DNA of 64,000 nucleotides from the NCBI GenBank assembly GCA_963747735.1, contig CAVVGE010000006.1, positions 186,001 to 250,000 on the forward strand, given 5' to 3'. Below are positions 16,446 to 24,523 of this stretch, piece after piece. The DNA comes from AP-15 sp963747735 (GTDB taxonomy: Bacteria; Pseudomonadota; Alphaproteobacteria; ATCC43930; CGMCC-115725). Position 1 is the first letter of the stretch, and the number at the start of each line of letters is the position of its first letter. The notes under the pieces were generated by a model, which was not told where the DNA came from, did not search any database, and saw nothing but the letters and a program-made list of their open reading frames with translations. A program made the position numbers and the translations under genes.

Positions 16446-16586
16446 CGGTTTGTGAAGGAGATCGAGGGTCTGTTCGTCAGGGTGCTGCTGCTGGCCCGCG
16501 AGATGGGGGTTCTCAAGCTGGGCACGGTGGCGCTGGACGGGACCAAGATGCACGCCAATGCGAGCCGACACAGCGCGCTGTCTTAT

Positions 16587-16602
16587 GGGCATGCGGGCAT
16601 GC
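16587..16602 (+). repeat. 8-bp tandem duplication causing a frameshift
   Basis: GGGCATGC is present twice in a row (16587-16594 and 16595-16602) where the family protein reads SYGHAGKLAAQLKAE. The extra copy shifts the frame by two bases. Confidence 0.8.
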
Positions 16603-16669
16603 GGGCAAGCTGGCGGCGCAGCTGAAGGCCGAGGTGGCGGTGCTGCTGGCCAAGGCCGAGGCGGCGGAC

Positions 16670-16695
16670 AAAGCCTGCCCCGGCGAAGGCCGGGG
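16670..16695 (+). repeat. Mini-palindrome insertion Q2 (26 bp) in IS1182 transposase
   Basis: AAAGCCTGCCCCGGCGAAGG then CCGGGG lies between the codons for KAEAAD and ADVP. It shares the AGCCTGCCCCGG head and CCGGGG tail with the other members. Confidence 0.8.
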
Positions 16696-16707
16696 GCGGA
16701 TGTTCCC

Positions 16708-16731
16708 AAGCCTGCCCCGGCGCAGGCCGGG
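16708..16731 (+). repeat. Mini-palindrome insertion Q3 (24 bp) in IS1182 transposase
   Basis: AAGCCTGCCCCGGCGCAGGC then CGGG sits between the codons for ADVP and GMSIPEE, only 12 bp after Q2. The four original codons between the two copies are preserved. Confidence 0.82.
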
Positions 16732-17088
16732 GGGATGTCGATCCCGGAGGAGCTGGAGCGGCGCGAAGACCGCCTGAAGAAGCTGGCCGAGGCCCGCACC
16801 AAGATCGAAGCCCGCGCCGCCGAGCGCTTGGCCCGCGAGCAAGCGGAGTATGAGGCCAAAGTCGCGGCGCGGGAGGAGAAGGCCAAGGCGCGCGGCAAAA
16901 AGCCCGGCGGCAGGCCGCCGGTGCCGCCAGCCGCGGGGCCCGGACCAACCGACCAGATCAATCTGACCGACGAGGACTCCCGCATCATGCCGGTGGCGGG
17001 CGGCGGGTTTGAGCAATGCTACAACGCGCAAGCCGTGGTGGCGGCAGACAGCCTGTTGGTGGTCGCGGCCGATGTCGTGCAAGCCGCC

Positions 17089-17112
17089 CCCGGCCTGCGC
17101 CGGGGCAGGCTT
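17089..17112 (-). repeat. Mini-palindrome insertion Q4 (24 bp), in frame
   Basis: On the minus strand it begins AAGCCTGCCCCGGCGCAGGC, the same 20 bases as Q3 in the opposite orientation. It adds exactly eight codons (PGLRRGRL) between VVQAA and DKQQLEPM without changing the frame. Confidence 0.85.
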
Positions 17113-17220
17113 GACAAGCAGCAACTCGAACCGATGCTGGGCAAGCTCGCGGCCTTGCCGAGGGATCTGGGCCGGCCGAAGACGGTGCTCGGCGACAACG
17201 GCTATTTCAGCGCGGCCAAT

Positions 17221-17247
17221 AGCCTGCCCTCGGGCTTGACCCGATGG
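17221..17247 (+). repeat. Mini-palindrome insertion Q5 (27 bp), in frame
   Basis: AGCCTGCCCTCGGGCTTGAC then CCGATGG adds nine codons (SLPSGLTRW) between GYFSAAN and VAACAAA. Its head is the AGCCTGCCC type while its centre, CGGGCTTGACCCG, is the dyad common in alphaproteobacterial intergenic repeats. Confidence 0.82.
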
Positions 17248-17316
17248 GTGGCGGCCTGTGCTGCGGCGAGGATCGAGCCGCTGCTCGCGCTCGGCCGTAC
17301 ATCGCATCACCCGTCC

Positions 17317-17340
17317 CCCGCTTCCGCCGGGGGCAGGCTC
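17317..17340 (-). repeat. Mini-palindrome insertion Q6 (24 bp), in frame
   Basis: On the minus strand it reads GAGCCTGCCCCCGGCGGAAG then CGGG. It adds eight codons (PASAGGRL) between HHPS and LAARFAAA without a frame change. Confidence 0.78.
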
Positions 17341-17929
17341 TTGGCCGCGCGCTTTGCCGCGGCGCCGCCGGCACCGCAGAACCCAACCCCGCTCGAAGCC
17401 ATGGCGCACCGCCTGGCCACGCCCGACGGCAAGAAGCTCTACGGCCGGCGCAAGCACACCCCGGAGCCGGTGTTCGGCATCATCAAGTCGGTTCTGGGCT
17501 TTCGACAATTCCTGCTGCGCGGGCTCGATAAGTGCCGCGGCGAGTGGAGCTTGGTGACCATGGCCTGGAACATGAAGCGGATCTTCGCCCTAAGCACCCG
17601 GTAAGGGAGCGTGCAGCGCTCATTCATCAGCTAAAACGGGCTTCAGGCAATGCCGTCGCCTCGACCACCACACTCCCAGCCTTGTTCAATCCATCCGCAC
17701 CGCTGACGCAATGCCAGGCCGCGTTCCAATCCTCAATCAGCTAAACTCGAGTCCGACAGGCTGCTAGGCTCGTAGCCCGATAAAGCCGGCATTTCCCGGC
17801 AATTTGATCAATGTTCCCGGATACTCGGAGGAAGTGACCGCCGCGCCTCCGACACGCAGGTAAGCAAACGTATCTCGCGCGGCGGTCACTCCGCCTTCCA
17901 CCACCCTGATGTCGCGGCCGGCGCCGGGT

Positions 17930-18030
17930 TTCCCGATCGATGCGCTCGCCGAATACGGCATCCGCCACATCGACATGCCCGCCACGCCCGCGCGCGTATG
18001 GGCGCGATCCGCGCCGCGGACGCCGCATAG
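17930..18030 (+). pseudogene. CoxL/xanthine dehydrogenase-type large subunit, C-terminal remnant
   Basis: The plus strand reads IDALAEYGIRHIDMPATPAR then VW and, after a shift of one or two bases near 18000, AIRAADAA with a stop at 18030. The block ALxEYGxRHIDMPxTPExVW is the usual C-terminal end of CO-dehydrogenase-type molybdenum hydroxylase large subunits. Only about 33 codons survive. It may belong to the same class of lost molybdenum hydroxylase genes as the pieces around IS630, but not to the same gene, because that one retains its own C-terminus. Confidence 0.6.
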
Positions 18031-18032
18031 CC

Positions 18033-18356
18033 TCACTCCGGCCGCGGCGCGAACCAGCAGATCGGCTCGGCGAGGTTAGGGTCGGCGCTGGCCGCGATCC
18101 ATTCGCGCTCGATCCGGTCGAGCGCAGCGTCTAGGCCTTCCTCCGGCCAATAGGCGAAATCGCCGCCCCAATAATCCCCCGGCCGCAGCCCCCGCTCGTA
18201 CAGGCGCGCGACGATCTCAAGGCTCAGCTCGCGCGCTTCTTCGGTGGTTTTGGCTCCGAGCCGCCGTCGCGCCGCCGTCGCAAGTTGGGGGAGAGCAACG
18301 TAATCCACTTCGGATTCCTGCATGTACCCATCAACAATCTCGTCGAGGTCAAGCAT
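18033..18356 (-). CDS. Hypothetical protein, second gene of a two-gene unit
   Basis: This 107-residue acidic protein has no signal peptide or membrane segment. Visible blocks are MLDLDEIVDGYMQESEVDYV, TTEEARELSLEIVARLYERG and RPGDYWGGDFAYWPEEG, ending LAEPICWFAPRP. I do not recognise a family. Its start overlaps the stop of the upstream gene by one base (TGATG), so translation of the two is probably coupled. A large variable protein followed by a small acidic one recalls a toxin-immunity layout, but nothing in the sequence proves this. Confidence 0.65.
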   Translation of the reverse strand: MLDLDEIVDGYMQESEVDYVALPQLATAARRRLGAKTTEEARELSLEIVARLYERGLRPGDYWGGDFAYWPEEGLDAALDRIEREWIAASADPNLAEPICWFAPRPE

Positions 18357-19318
18357 CAGCTGGATCCAATGTAATGTATCTTGATGAAGAAAATTCCAGG
18401 TAGGTTCACGTCGACGGCGGGTGGGCCACTTCGCGAGCGTGCGTGAAAGGTAATAAACCCCGCGTCACCTGGGAGCTTGACGACCTTCAAGTTGGGGTCA
18501 GATCGGACCGCGGTTCCGGCCGTACCCAACTCCTCGAACAAGCTTTGAGCCGCATTGAGGCCGCCTGGAAGTTCGCGAACATCAATGCCTCGCCCCTGCT
18601 TGCCAATCGGCCTGCCACGCGGGATCACCCGGTCGCTCACCCGCTTGATCACCGCGGTTTTGAGCGCGGCGTTCAAACGGTCGAGCGCCGCTTGGCTCGG
18701 CGCGGTGTCCGGATTGGAGAGATGGCTCAGGTTCCGGTTGTGCGGGTCGATTTCGCGCAGGCGGGCGATCGCCGCATCCCACAGCGCCTGGCGCACCGGG
18801 GCGAGGCGATCAGCCGGCTCTTCGAGCGCGCGCTCATCCTCTTCATTTTGGGCAATTTCGCCGTCGGTCGGCGCAAACCAGCCGGGGTTGGGCGGGACCC
18901 CGGCGCGCGGATGCACATCCGGATCCCAACCGCTCCGAGCGAGACCCTCGTCCTGTTGGCTCGCCTTGAGCACGGCGTCTTCGGCCTCCAGCGCGGTTCG
19001 TGCGATCGGATCGAAGAGATCGGGCAGGCACAGATGCAAGGCGGCAATTTGTGCCAGGCACAAATTCCGCTCGCCGAGCGCGGCGGCGACATAGCCGAGC
19101 CGGGGCATCAGCCGTTCGGCGACGACGATTTCGGAAGAACCGTAGGCCCGCCGGAGGAGCCGCTCGACGTCTCGCTGCGAGCGCACCGAGTAGCGCGCGC
19201 CGCGCCGCTCAACGAGCGCGGTCCGGCCAAGAAACAACCCGTCCGGGGTGCAGCTGACGCCAAGGCTCGTTGGGCCCCCATCGTCCAGCTTCCACGGACG
19301 GGCGCCATCCGGCAGCAT
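18356..19318 (-). CDS. Hypothetical protein, first gene of a two-gene unit
   Basis: The 320-residue product has no signal peptide and no membrane helix. The N-terminal half is helical (RDVERLLRRAYGSSEIVVAE, LGERNLCLAQIAALHLCLPD). The middle is acidic and proline-rich (HPRAGVPPNPGWFAPTDGEI), and the C-terminal third ends VVKLPGDAGFITFHARS, SGPPAVDVNLPG and a hydrophobic tail. It was not recognised. A short minus-strand stretch at about 17770-17820 encodes LIKLPGNAGFI, similar to its C-terminal motif, which suggests a degraded relative next door. No partner genes suggest a pathway. Confidence 0.7.
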   Translation of the reverse strand: MLPDGARPWKLDDGGPTSLGVSCTPDGLFLGRTALVERRGARYSVRSQRDVERLLRRAYGSSEIVVAERLMPRLGYVAAALGERNLCLAQIAALHLCLPDLFDPIARTALEAEDAVLKASQQDEGLARSGWDPDVHPRAGVPPNPGWFAPTDGEIAQNEEDERALEEPADRLAPVRQALWDAAIARLREIDPHNRNLSHLSNPDTAPSQAALDRLNAALKTAVIKRVSDRVIPRGRPIGKQGRGIDVRELPGGLNAAQSLFEELGTAGTAVRSDPNLKVVKLPGDAGFITFHARSRSGPPAVDVNLPGIFFIKIHYIGSS

Positions 19319-19420
19319 CGCAGCCCCTTGAAAGACAGATGCGCATCGTACATGGTTTGTTCTCTGATGTCAAGAGAAAATTGGCCGGTCCGCGGGACGG
19401 CTGATCCCGACGGAGGACCG

Positions 19421-20761
19421 CTATTCGCGCTCGAGCGGGGCGCCGTGGGCGAGCTCGGCGTAGAAGTGGAACGAGTCCTTGGGGCGGCGCTCCTGGGTTT
19501 CGTAATCGACATGGACCAAGCCGAAGCGCTTGCCGTAGCCCAAGGTCCATTCGAAATTGTCGAGCAGCGACCAGACGAAATAGCCGCGCACCGGGGCGCC
19601 CTTTTCGATTGCGTCCTGCACCGCGCCCAGATAGCCGCGCAAATAGCCGATGCGGCGCTCGTCGCGAATATGGCCGTCGCTATCGACCCGGTCGGGGAAG
19701 GCGGCACCGTTTTCGAGGATATAGATCGGCAGGTCGCCGCTATAGCGCTCCTTGACGTCAAGGATCACGTCGCGCAACGCGTCGGGGGCGATCTCCCAGC
19801 CCATCTCGGTGACGGGCACGCCGTCGGGCGGCGGCAGGGCCATAGCCTCGAACGGGTGGCCCGGGTCGCGCCGCACCCGGCTGCGGGTGTAGTGGTTGAA
19901 GGCAAAATAATCGAGCTTTTGCTTGATCAGCTCGAGGTCGCCGGACTGCACCAGCGGGTCGACGATCTCGGCGGCGAGCGGCTCGGGATACTGGCCTAAG
20001 ATCTGCGGGTCCGGGAACGAGCGGTTCCACAGCGCGTCGAGCGTCAGGCAGGCGATCTCGTCCTCCTCGCGGTCGCTCGCCGGCTCGCGCGGATGAAAAT
20101 TGTAGATGTTGCCGAGGAGGAGGTCGGCGCGCTCGGCGCGCATCGCCTGGATGCCGAGCCCGTGCGCCAAGTTCATGACATGGATCGCATTGAGCGCGCT
20201 TTGCCGGCCGCGAATTCCGGGAGCGTGCTTGCCTTCGGCGTAACCGAGCACGCAGGCGGCGTTGGGCTCGTTGAAGCTCGCCCAGTGCTTGACCCGATCG
20301 CCGAGCCGACGCGTCGCCAGCAGCGCATAGTCGGCGAACCATGCGGCGGTGTCGCGATTCTGCCAGCCGCCGCGATCTTGCAGCGCCTGCGGCAGGTCCC
20401 AATGGTAGAGGCAGACCCAGGGCTCGACGCCCGCCTCCATGATCCCGTCGATCAGCCGATCGTAGAATTCGAGCCCCTTGGGGTTGGCCCAGCCGCGCCC
20501 TTCGGGCAGGAGGCGCGGCCATGACAACGACAGGCGATAGGCGCCGAGGCCCAATTCGCGCATCAGCGCCACATCCTCGGGCCAGCGATGGTAATGGTCG
20601 CAGGCAACCTCGCCGGTATCGCCGCCCGCGATATTGCCCTCGATACGGCTGAAAATGTCCCAGATCGACGGGCCGCGGCCATCCTCGCGAACCGCCCCCT
20701 CGATCTGGTAGGCGGCGGTCGAGGCGCCCCACAAAAAATTGTCGGGAAAGCTCGCCGCCAT
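19421..20761 (-). CDS. bglB: GH1 beta-glucosidase
   Basis: The 446 residues match glycoside hydrolase family 1 over the full length. It starts FPDNFLWGASTAAYQIEGA. The acid/base glutamate is in FNEPNAACVLGY (about residue 164) and the nucleophile glutamate in YILENGAA (about residue 350); WSLLDNFEWTLGYGKRFGL closes the barrel. It hydrolyses beta-glucosides or similar disaccharides, retaining anomeric configuration. There is no signal peptide, so it is cytoplasmic. It starts only 3 bp after the agarase-like gene and is probably co-transcribed with it: exported cleavage, then intracellular hydrolysis. The family is certain; the preferred sugar is not. Confidence 0.93.
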   Translation of the reverse strand: MAASFPDNFLWGASTAAYQIEGAVREDGRGPSIWDIFSRIEGNIAGGDTGEVACDHYHRWPEDVALMRELGLGAYRLSLSWPRLLPEGRGWANPKGLEFYDRLIDGIMEAGVEPWVCLYHWDLPQALQDRGGWQNRDTAAWFADYALLATRRLGDRVKHWASFNEPNAACVLGYAEGKHAPGIRGRQSALNAIHVMNLAHGLGIQAMRAERADLLLGNIYNFHPREPASDREEDEIACLTLDALWNRSFPDPQILGQYPEPLAAEIVDPLVQSGDLELIKQKLDYFAFNHYTRSRVRRDPGHPFEAMALPPPDGVPVTEMGWEIAPDALRDVILDVKERYSGDLPIYILENGAAFPDRVDSDGHIRDERRIGYLRGYLGAVQDAIEKGAPVRGYFVWSLLDNFEWTLGYGKRFGLVHVDYETQERRPKDSFHFYAELAHGAPLERE

Positions 20762-20764
20762 CGC

Positions 20765-22762
20765 TTAGCCCGGCGTCTGCACGCCCGATGCCGGGGCGGT
20801 GTCGATGACCTCGGGGCCGTTGCCGAGATGCATCGCACGCCACAGGCCGGGGTCGCGCATCGCCGCCGCAGGGGGGTGGCCCGATAGCGACATCCACCGA
20901 TCGCGGCTCCATGCGGTGACCGCGATGTCGGCGCGCAATCGCTGACCTGCGGTCGGCGCGTTGACGCCGAGCGCGGCCCACGGGATCAGCGCCTCGGCGG
21001 TGATGCGCGGCTGGTCGGCGCCGAAATAGACCGCCTCGGCGCCGGCGACCGCGGTGCAGCCCTCGGCGATCGCGCGCGAGGCCGGCCCGGCGCACAGCTC
21101 GGCGGTCATCTCCGGATAGTCGTGGACCTTGGTGCGCGGCGGAATAAAGAACAGCGTAAAGCGGCGCGGGCCATGGCCCAGATCGACCCCGATCTCGACG
21201 CGATACGCATCGACGAGCGGAAACGCGCCCTCATAGGCCAAGAGATCGAGGTCGTAATAATCCTGACCGATCGTCGCCAATTGCAGACCGCGCTCGCTCC
21301 ACGACAAATACGCCTCGCCGAACTCCACCGAGCCGGGCGAGGCGACGAGCCGCGGCAACAGGCTCGCCGGCTTTGGCCAATCGCTGAGCGAGCGGCTCTC
21401 GATCGCCACCGTCGCATGCGGCACGACAAAGACCCGCGACCGCGGCACCGGGTCCGCGGTTGCTTCGGCGTGGATTTCATAGGCGCGCCGGTTGGCGAGG
21501 CCGAGTGCGGCGGTCAGCCGCCGATAGGGCCGGTCGTTGATGTCGACGAGCCCGAAATCATAATCCTCGCCATCGTCGCGCCCGCCCTTCGGGTGGTCGT
21601 AATACTGGAACCAATGGGCGCCGACGAGCTCGGGGATCGCGGCGAAGTTCTCGGTTGCCGCCGCCGCACCGGCCGCTCGCTCGGCCTGGGTTGCGACCGT
21701 CATCAAATGGCCGTTGTTCAAATTGCCGGTGCGGTTTTGTCGCGACGCGAAAAACCACTCCGACACCAGCACCGGTTTTTTGCCCGACAGTTTACGCAGC
21801 CCGTCGAAGAAATAGTCGGAGATCCAGCCGTCGCCGGCATCGACGTTGTAGTTGGTGGCGATCGCATCGACATAGGGCGCCATCGCCCGCACCGCCGCCG
21901 GGTCGTAATAGATCGGCAGGCGGTCGCCAAAATAGAGCGCGTCGGGGTCGGCGGCCCGGATCGCCGCGGCGACGAGGCGGTAATACCGGTGGGCGACGAT
22001 CCCGGTCCATTCGCGCACCGCGTGGATGCCGCCGCCGCCCGGCCGCATTCGCGTCATCCCGGTTGTCGCGAGCAGCGCCTTCCACGAATTGACCCCGGCC
22101 GGCGGCACGAAATCGGCGGCAAAGCGCTTCCAGCTGTCGCCGTAATGATGGCGCAAGGTCTCGACCCAGCGCTGTTTTGTCGCCGAATCCGCCGGCTTCA
22201 TCGAATAGAACACGAACAACGCCCCGGCCCACCAGCCGACTTCGTTGTCCGAGAAATAGCCGATCCGGTAGGGGCTGTTGCGGTAGGGGACGACGAGCTC
22301 GCGGGCAAGCTCGTTCATCTGCGCTTCGGTCTCGGGGGCGAACGGGTCGAACCAGTGGAACTTGGCCCGGCGCCCGAGCTCGAGGTCGATAATCGTCGGC
22401 AGATGCAGCACCTGCGGCGGCAGCGACCAGCCGCCGGCGGAATTGAACCCCCATTCGCCGAGCCGGCGGCGCGTCTCCTCGATCCAGGCGGAACGGGACG
22501 GCGCAAAAGCCGTCCAGCTGTAATAAATTTTGCCGGTCTTTTCGCGGTACGGGTAGCCGGCGTCGAGCACGTTGACGCCAAAGCTCAAAAACCGCTTGCC
22601 GCACGGCGTCACCAGCCACGAAACACCGTTCTCGGCGGCGAGCGACCAGCGGGTTGTCGGCGCGTCGGCGATGTCGGTGCACGCGACAGCCCGCCCGAAT
22701 GGCGCGGCCGTCGCGAGAGCTGCGGCAAGCGCCAGCATCCGGCCCAGGCCGCTAAAATCCAC
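20765..22762 (-). CDS. Exported agarase-like glycoside hydrolase
   Basis: The 665-residue protein has a signal peptide (LALAAALATAAPFGRAVA). A catalytic TIM-barrel region follows with WLVTPCGKRFLSFGVN near the start, then RRLGEWGFNSAGGWSLPP, GYFSDNEVGWWAGALF (a candidate acid/base glutamate after asparagine), FGDRLPIYY, VDAIATNYNVDAGDGWISDY, VLVSEWFFASRQNRTGN (a candidate nucleophile glutamate) and VGAHWFQYYDHPKGG. This layout resembles the beta-agarase (GH50-like) group and GH5-type barrels. The last 180 residues look like a beta-sandwich accessory domain. A polysaccharide-degrading role in the periplasm or outside is likely. Agar itself need not be the substrate. Confidence 0.65.
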   Translation of the reverse strand: MDFSGLGRMLALAAALATAAPFGRAVACTDIADAPTTRWSLAAENGVSWLVTPCGKRFLSFGVNVLDAGYPYREKTGKIYYSWTAFAPSRSAWIEETRRRLGEWGFNSAGGWSLPPQVLHLPTIIDLELGRRAKFHWFDPFAPETEAQMNELARELVVPYRNSPYRIGYFSDNEVGWWAGALFVFYSMKPADSATKQRWVETLRHHYGDSWKRFAADFVPPAGVNSWKALLATTGMTRMRPGGGGIHAVREWTGIVAHRYYRLVAAAIRAADPDALYFGDRLPIYYDPAAVRAMAPYVDAIATNYNVDAGDGWISDYFFDGLRKLSGKKPVLVSEWFFASRQNRTGNLNNGHLMTVATQAERAAGAAAATENFAAIPELVGAHWFQYYDHPKGGRDDGEDYDFGLVDINDRPYRRLTAALGLANRRAYEIHAEATADPVPRSRVFVVPHATVAIESRSLSDWPKPASLLPRLVASPGSVEFGEAYLSWSERGLQLATIGQDYYDLDLLAYEGAFPLVDAYRVEIGVDLGHGPRRFTLFFIPPRTKVHDYPEMTAELCAGPASRAIAEGCTAVAGAEAVYFGADQPRITAEALIPWAALGVNAPTAGQRLRADIAVTAWSRDRWMSLSGHPPAAAMRDPGLWRAMHLGNGPEVIDTAPASGVQTPG

Positions 22763-22805
22763 GTTCCCCCCGAAATGTGTCAGGCCGGCGCTGTGGCGGC
22801 CGCTT

Positions 22806-24239
22806 TCAGGCGCCGGTGCCGCCGACCGTCAGCCCGTCCATCCGCAAGGTCGGCTGGCCGACCCCGACCGGCACGCTTTGCCCGTCCTTGCCGCAGGTGC
22901 CGATGCCGTGGTCGAGGGCGAGGTCGTTGCCGATCATCGAAACTTTGGTCAGCGCGTCGGGGCCGTTGCCGATCAGGGTGGCGCCCTTGACCGCGGGGCC
23001 GATCTTGCCATCCTCGATTAGGTAAGCCTCGGAGGCGGAAAAGACGAACTTGCCCGAGGTGATATCGACCTGGCCGCCGCCGAAATTGACGGCATAGAGC
23101 CCGCGCCCGACCGAGCCGATGATCTCCTGCGGGTGGCGCTCGCCGGCCAGCATGTAGGTGTTGGTCATTCGCGGCATCGGGGCGTGGCCAAAGCTTTGCC
23201 TTCTGCCGTTGCCGGTGGGTGCGGCGCCGAGCAGCCGCGCGTTCATCCGGTCCTGCATATAGCCTTTGAGGATGCCGTCTTCGATCAGCACGGTGCAATG
23301 GGAGGGCGTGCCCTCGTCATCGACGGTCAGCGAGCCGCGCCGGTCGGGCAGCGTGCCATCATCGACCACGGTGACACCCTTGGTCGCGACCCGCTCGCCG
23401 ATCAGCCCGGAAAAGGCCGAGGTCTTTTTGCGGTTGAAATCGCCTTCGAGCCCGTGGCCGATCGCCTCGTGCAGCATGACCCCGGGCCAACCGGGGCCGA
23501 GCACGACGGTCATCTCGCCGGCCGGCGCCGGCACCGCGCCGAGATTGACCAGCGCCTGGCGCAACGCCTCGTCGACCTCGGCCTGCCAGTGCGCCGGGTC
23601 GAGATAGCGGTCGTAGGCGAGCCGGCCGCCCGAGCCCGACGAGCCGGTTTCCATGCGGTCGCCGTCGCCGACGACGATGGCGACGCCGAGCCGCACCAAG
23701 GGGCGGATATCGGCGACGCGGCTGCCGTCGGCGCGGATGATCTGCACCGCCTGCCACACCCCGGAGAGCGACGCCATGACCTGTCGGACGCGTGGGTCGC
23801 GGCTGCGGGCATAGGCATCGATCTCCGCGAGGAGCTTGGTCTTGGCGGCGAGCTCGATTTGGCCGAGCGGGTTGGCGTCGGTGTAGAGGCTGCGGTTGGT
23901 GCCGGGTGGCGGTCCGGCCATCGCTCCGGAATAGCCGCTCGCCACCGCCCGCACCGTCGCCGCGGCACGGCGGATCGCCGCTTCGGAAAGGTCGGAGGCA
24001 TGGGCGTAGCCGGCCGCCTCGCCGGCAACCGCGCGCAGCCCGAACCCTTGGCTGGTGTCAAAGCTGGCGCTTTTGATCCGGCCGTCGTCGAGCGCCAGGC
24101 TCTCGGACTGGCTGTATTCGAGATAGAGCTCGCCGTCGTCCATCCCCGCGAGCGCCTCGGCGACCACACCCTCGACCCGCGCGCGATCCATCCCGGTCCG
24201 CTCGAAAAAGAGTTCGTCGGTTTGGGCGAGGTCGGTCAT
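22806..24239 (-). CDS. tldD: TldD metalloprotease
   Basis: The 477-residue product is TldD, the catalytic half of the TldD/TldE zinc protease that clips peptides such as microcin B17 and CcdA. The active-site motif is HEAIGHGLEGD (about residues 262-272), following VVLGPGWPGVM. The N-terminal part has SESLALDDGRIKSAS and FGLRAVAGEAAGYA. The end, GKDGQSVPVGVGQPTLRM, is typical and carries the conserved cysteine (GTCGKDGQ). The partner TldE/PmbA is not in the window, as is common. The ATG at 24239 gives the standard N-terminus. The gene is divergent from coxB; the 284-bp gap serves both. Confidence 0.95.
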   Translation of the reverse strand: MTDLAQTDELFFERTGMDRARVEGVVAEALAGMDDGELYLEYSQSESLALDDGRIKSASFDTSQGFGLRAVAGEAAGYAHASDLSEAAIRRAAATVRAVASGYSGAMAGPPPGTNRSLYTDANPLGQIELAAKTKLLAEIDAYARSRDPRVRQVMASLSGVWQAVQIIRADGSRVADIRPLVRLGVAIVVGDGDRMETGSSGSGGRLAYDRYLDPAHWQAEVDEALRQALVNLGAVPAPAGEMTVVLGPGWPGVMLHEAIGHGLEGDFNRKKTSAFSGLIGERVATKGVTVVDDGTLPDRRGSLTVDDEGTPSHCTVLIEDGILKGYMQDRMNARLLGAAPTGNGRRQSFGHAPMPRMTNTYMLAGERHPQEIIGSVGRGLYAVNFGGGQVDITSGKFVFSASEAYLIEDGKIGPAVKGATLIGNGPDALTKVSMIGNDLALDHGIGTCGKDGQSVPVGVGQPTLRMDGLTVGGTGA

Positions 24240-24523
24240 TGGCTGCTCCCGATGGTGCTGAGCTACAATATGGGCCGCGACGGCGTCCGGGGAAAGGCGG
24301 CAATCGCACCGGCGTCGCGACCGGACAAAGCGGCTGCGGCGGCTTGCCGCAAGGGTTTTTGGCGGGGCCGAGCCGGTTGTCGGGCGAGGAAACGATGGTG
24401 TAGGGTCGCCCCGCGTCGCCGGGAAATTTCCAGCGTCGCCGCCGGAGTCGGAGCGACGAGGGCCTGGGCTCGCCGGGCGAATCGCGCGATCAGCGGACAG
24501 GAACGGATCAGGGGCGACGGGGA

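Larger units (their letters stand above)
16092..17604 (+). pseudogene. IS1182-family transposase, disrupted by a duplication and palindrome insertions
   Basis: The first frame runs from ATG 16092: FRPVDRQTGFLLPPSVDEWL, RHLARFVVEVIDGLDL, HPAMLLGLLVYGYATGVFSS, NDHPDHDTIAMFR, and VALDGTKMHANASRHSA. An 8-bp duplication at 16587-16602 and palindromes at 16670 and 16708 then move the reading to a second frame: MSIPEELERREDRLKKLAE, DQINLTDEDSRIMPV, GFEQCYNAQAVVAADS, GDNGYFSAAN, TPEPVFGIIKSVLGFRQF, WSLVTMAWNMKR. These are conserved blocks of IS1182 transposases. The added length is 58 bp, one more than a multiple of three, which accounts for the frame change. Three further insertions are in frame. 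Activity is unlikely. Confidence 0.88.
16016..17763 (+). mobile_element. IS1182-family insertion sequence with CTAG target duplication
   Basis: The 1748-bp element begins CAGCCTGTCGGACT at 16016 and ends with the reverse complement, AGTCCGACAGGCTG, at 17763. It is flanked on both sides by CTAG (16012-16015 and 17764-17767), a palindromic target duplication known for IS1182-type elements. It carries one transposase gene in two frames. The left CTAG overlaps the stop codon of the amidohydrolase gene, which therefore stays intact. Confidence 0.88.

Noticed and set aside
12780..17340. Mini-palindromes considered as ordinary IS terminal repeats
   Set aside because: The true IS ends are at 12437/13555 and 16016/17763 with TA and CTAG targets; the palindromes lie inside conserved coding blocks.
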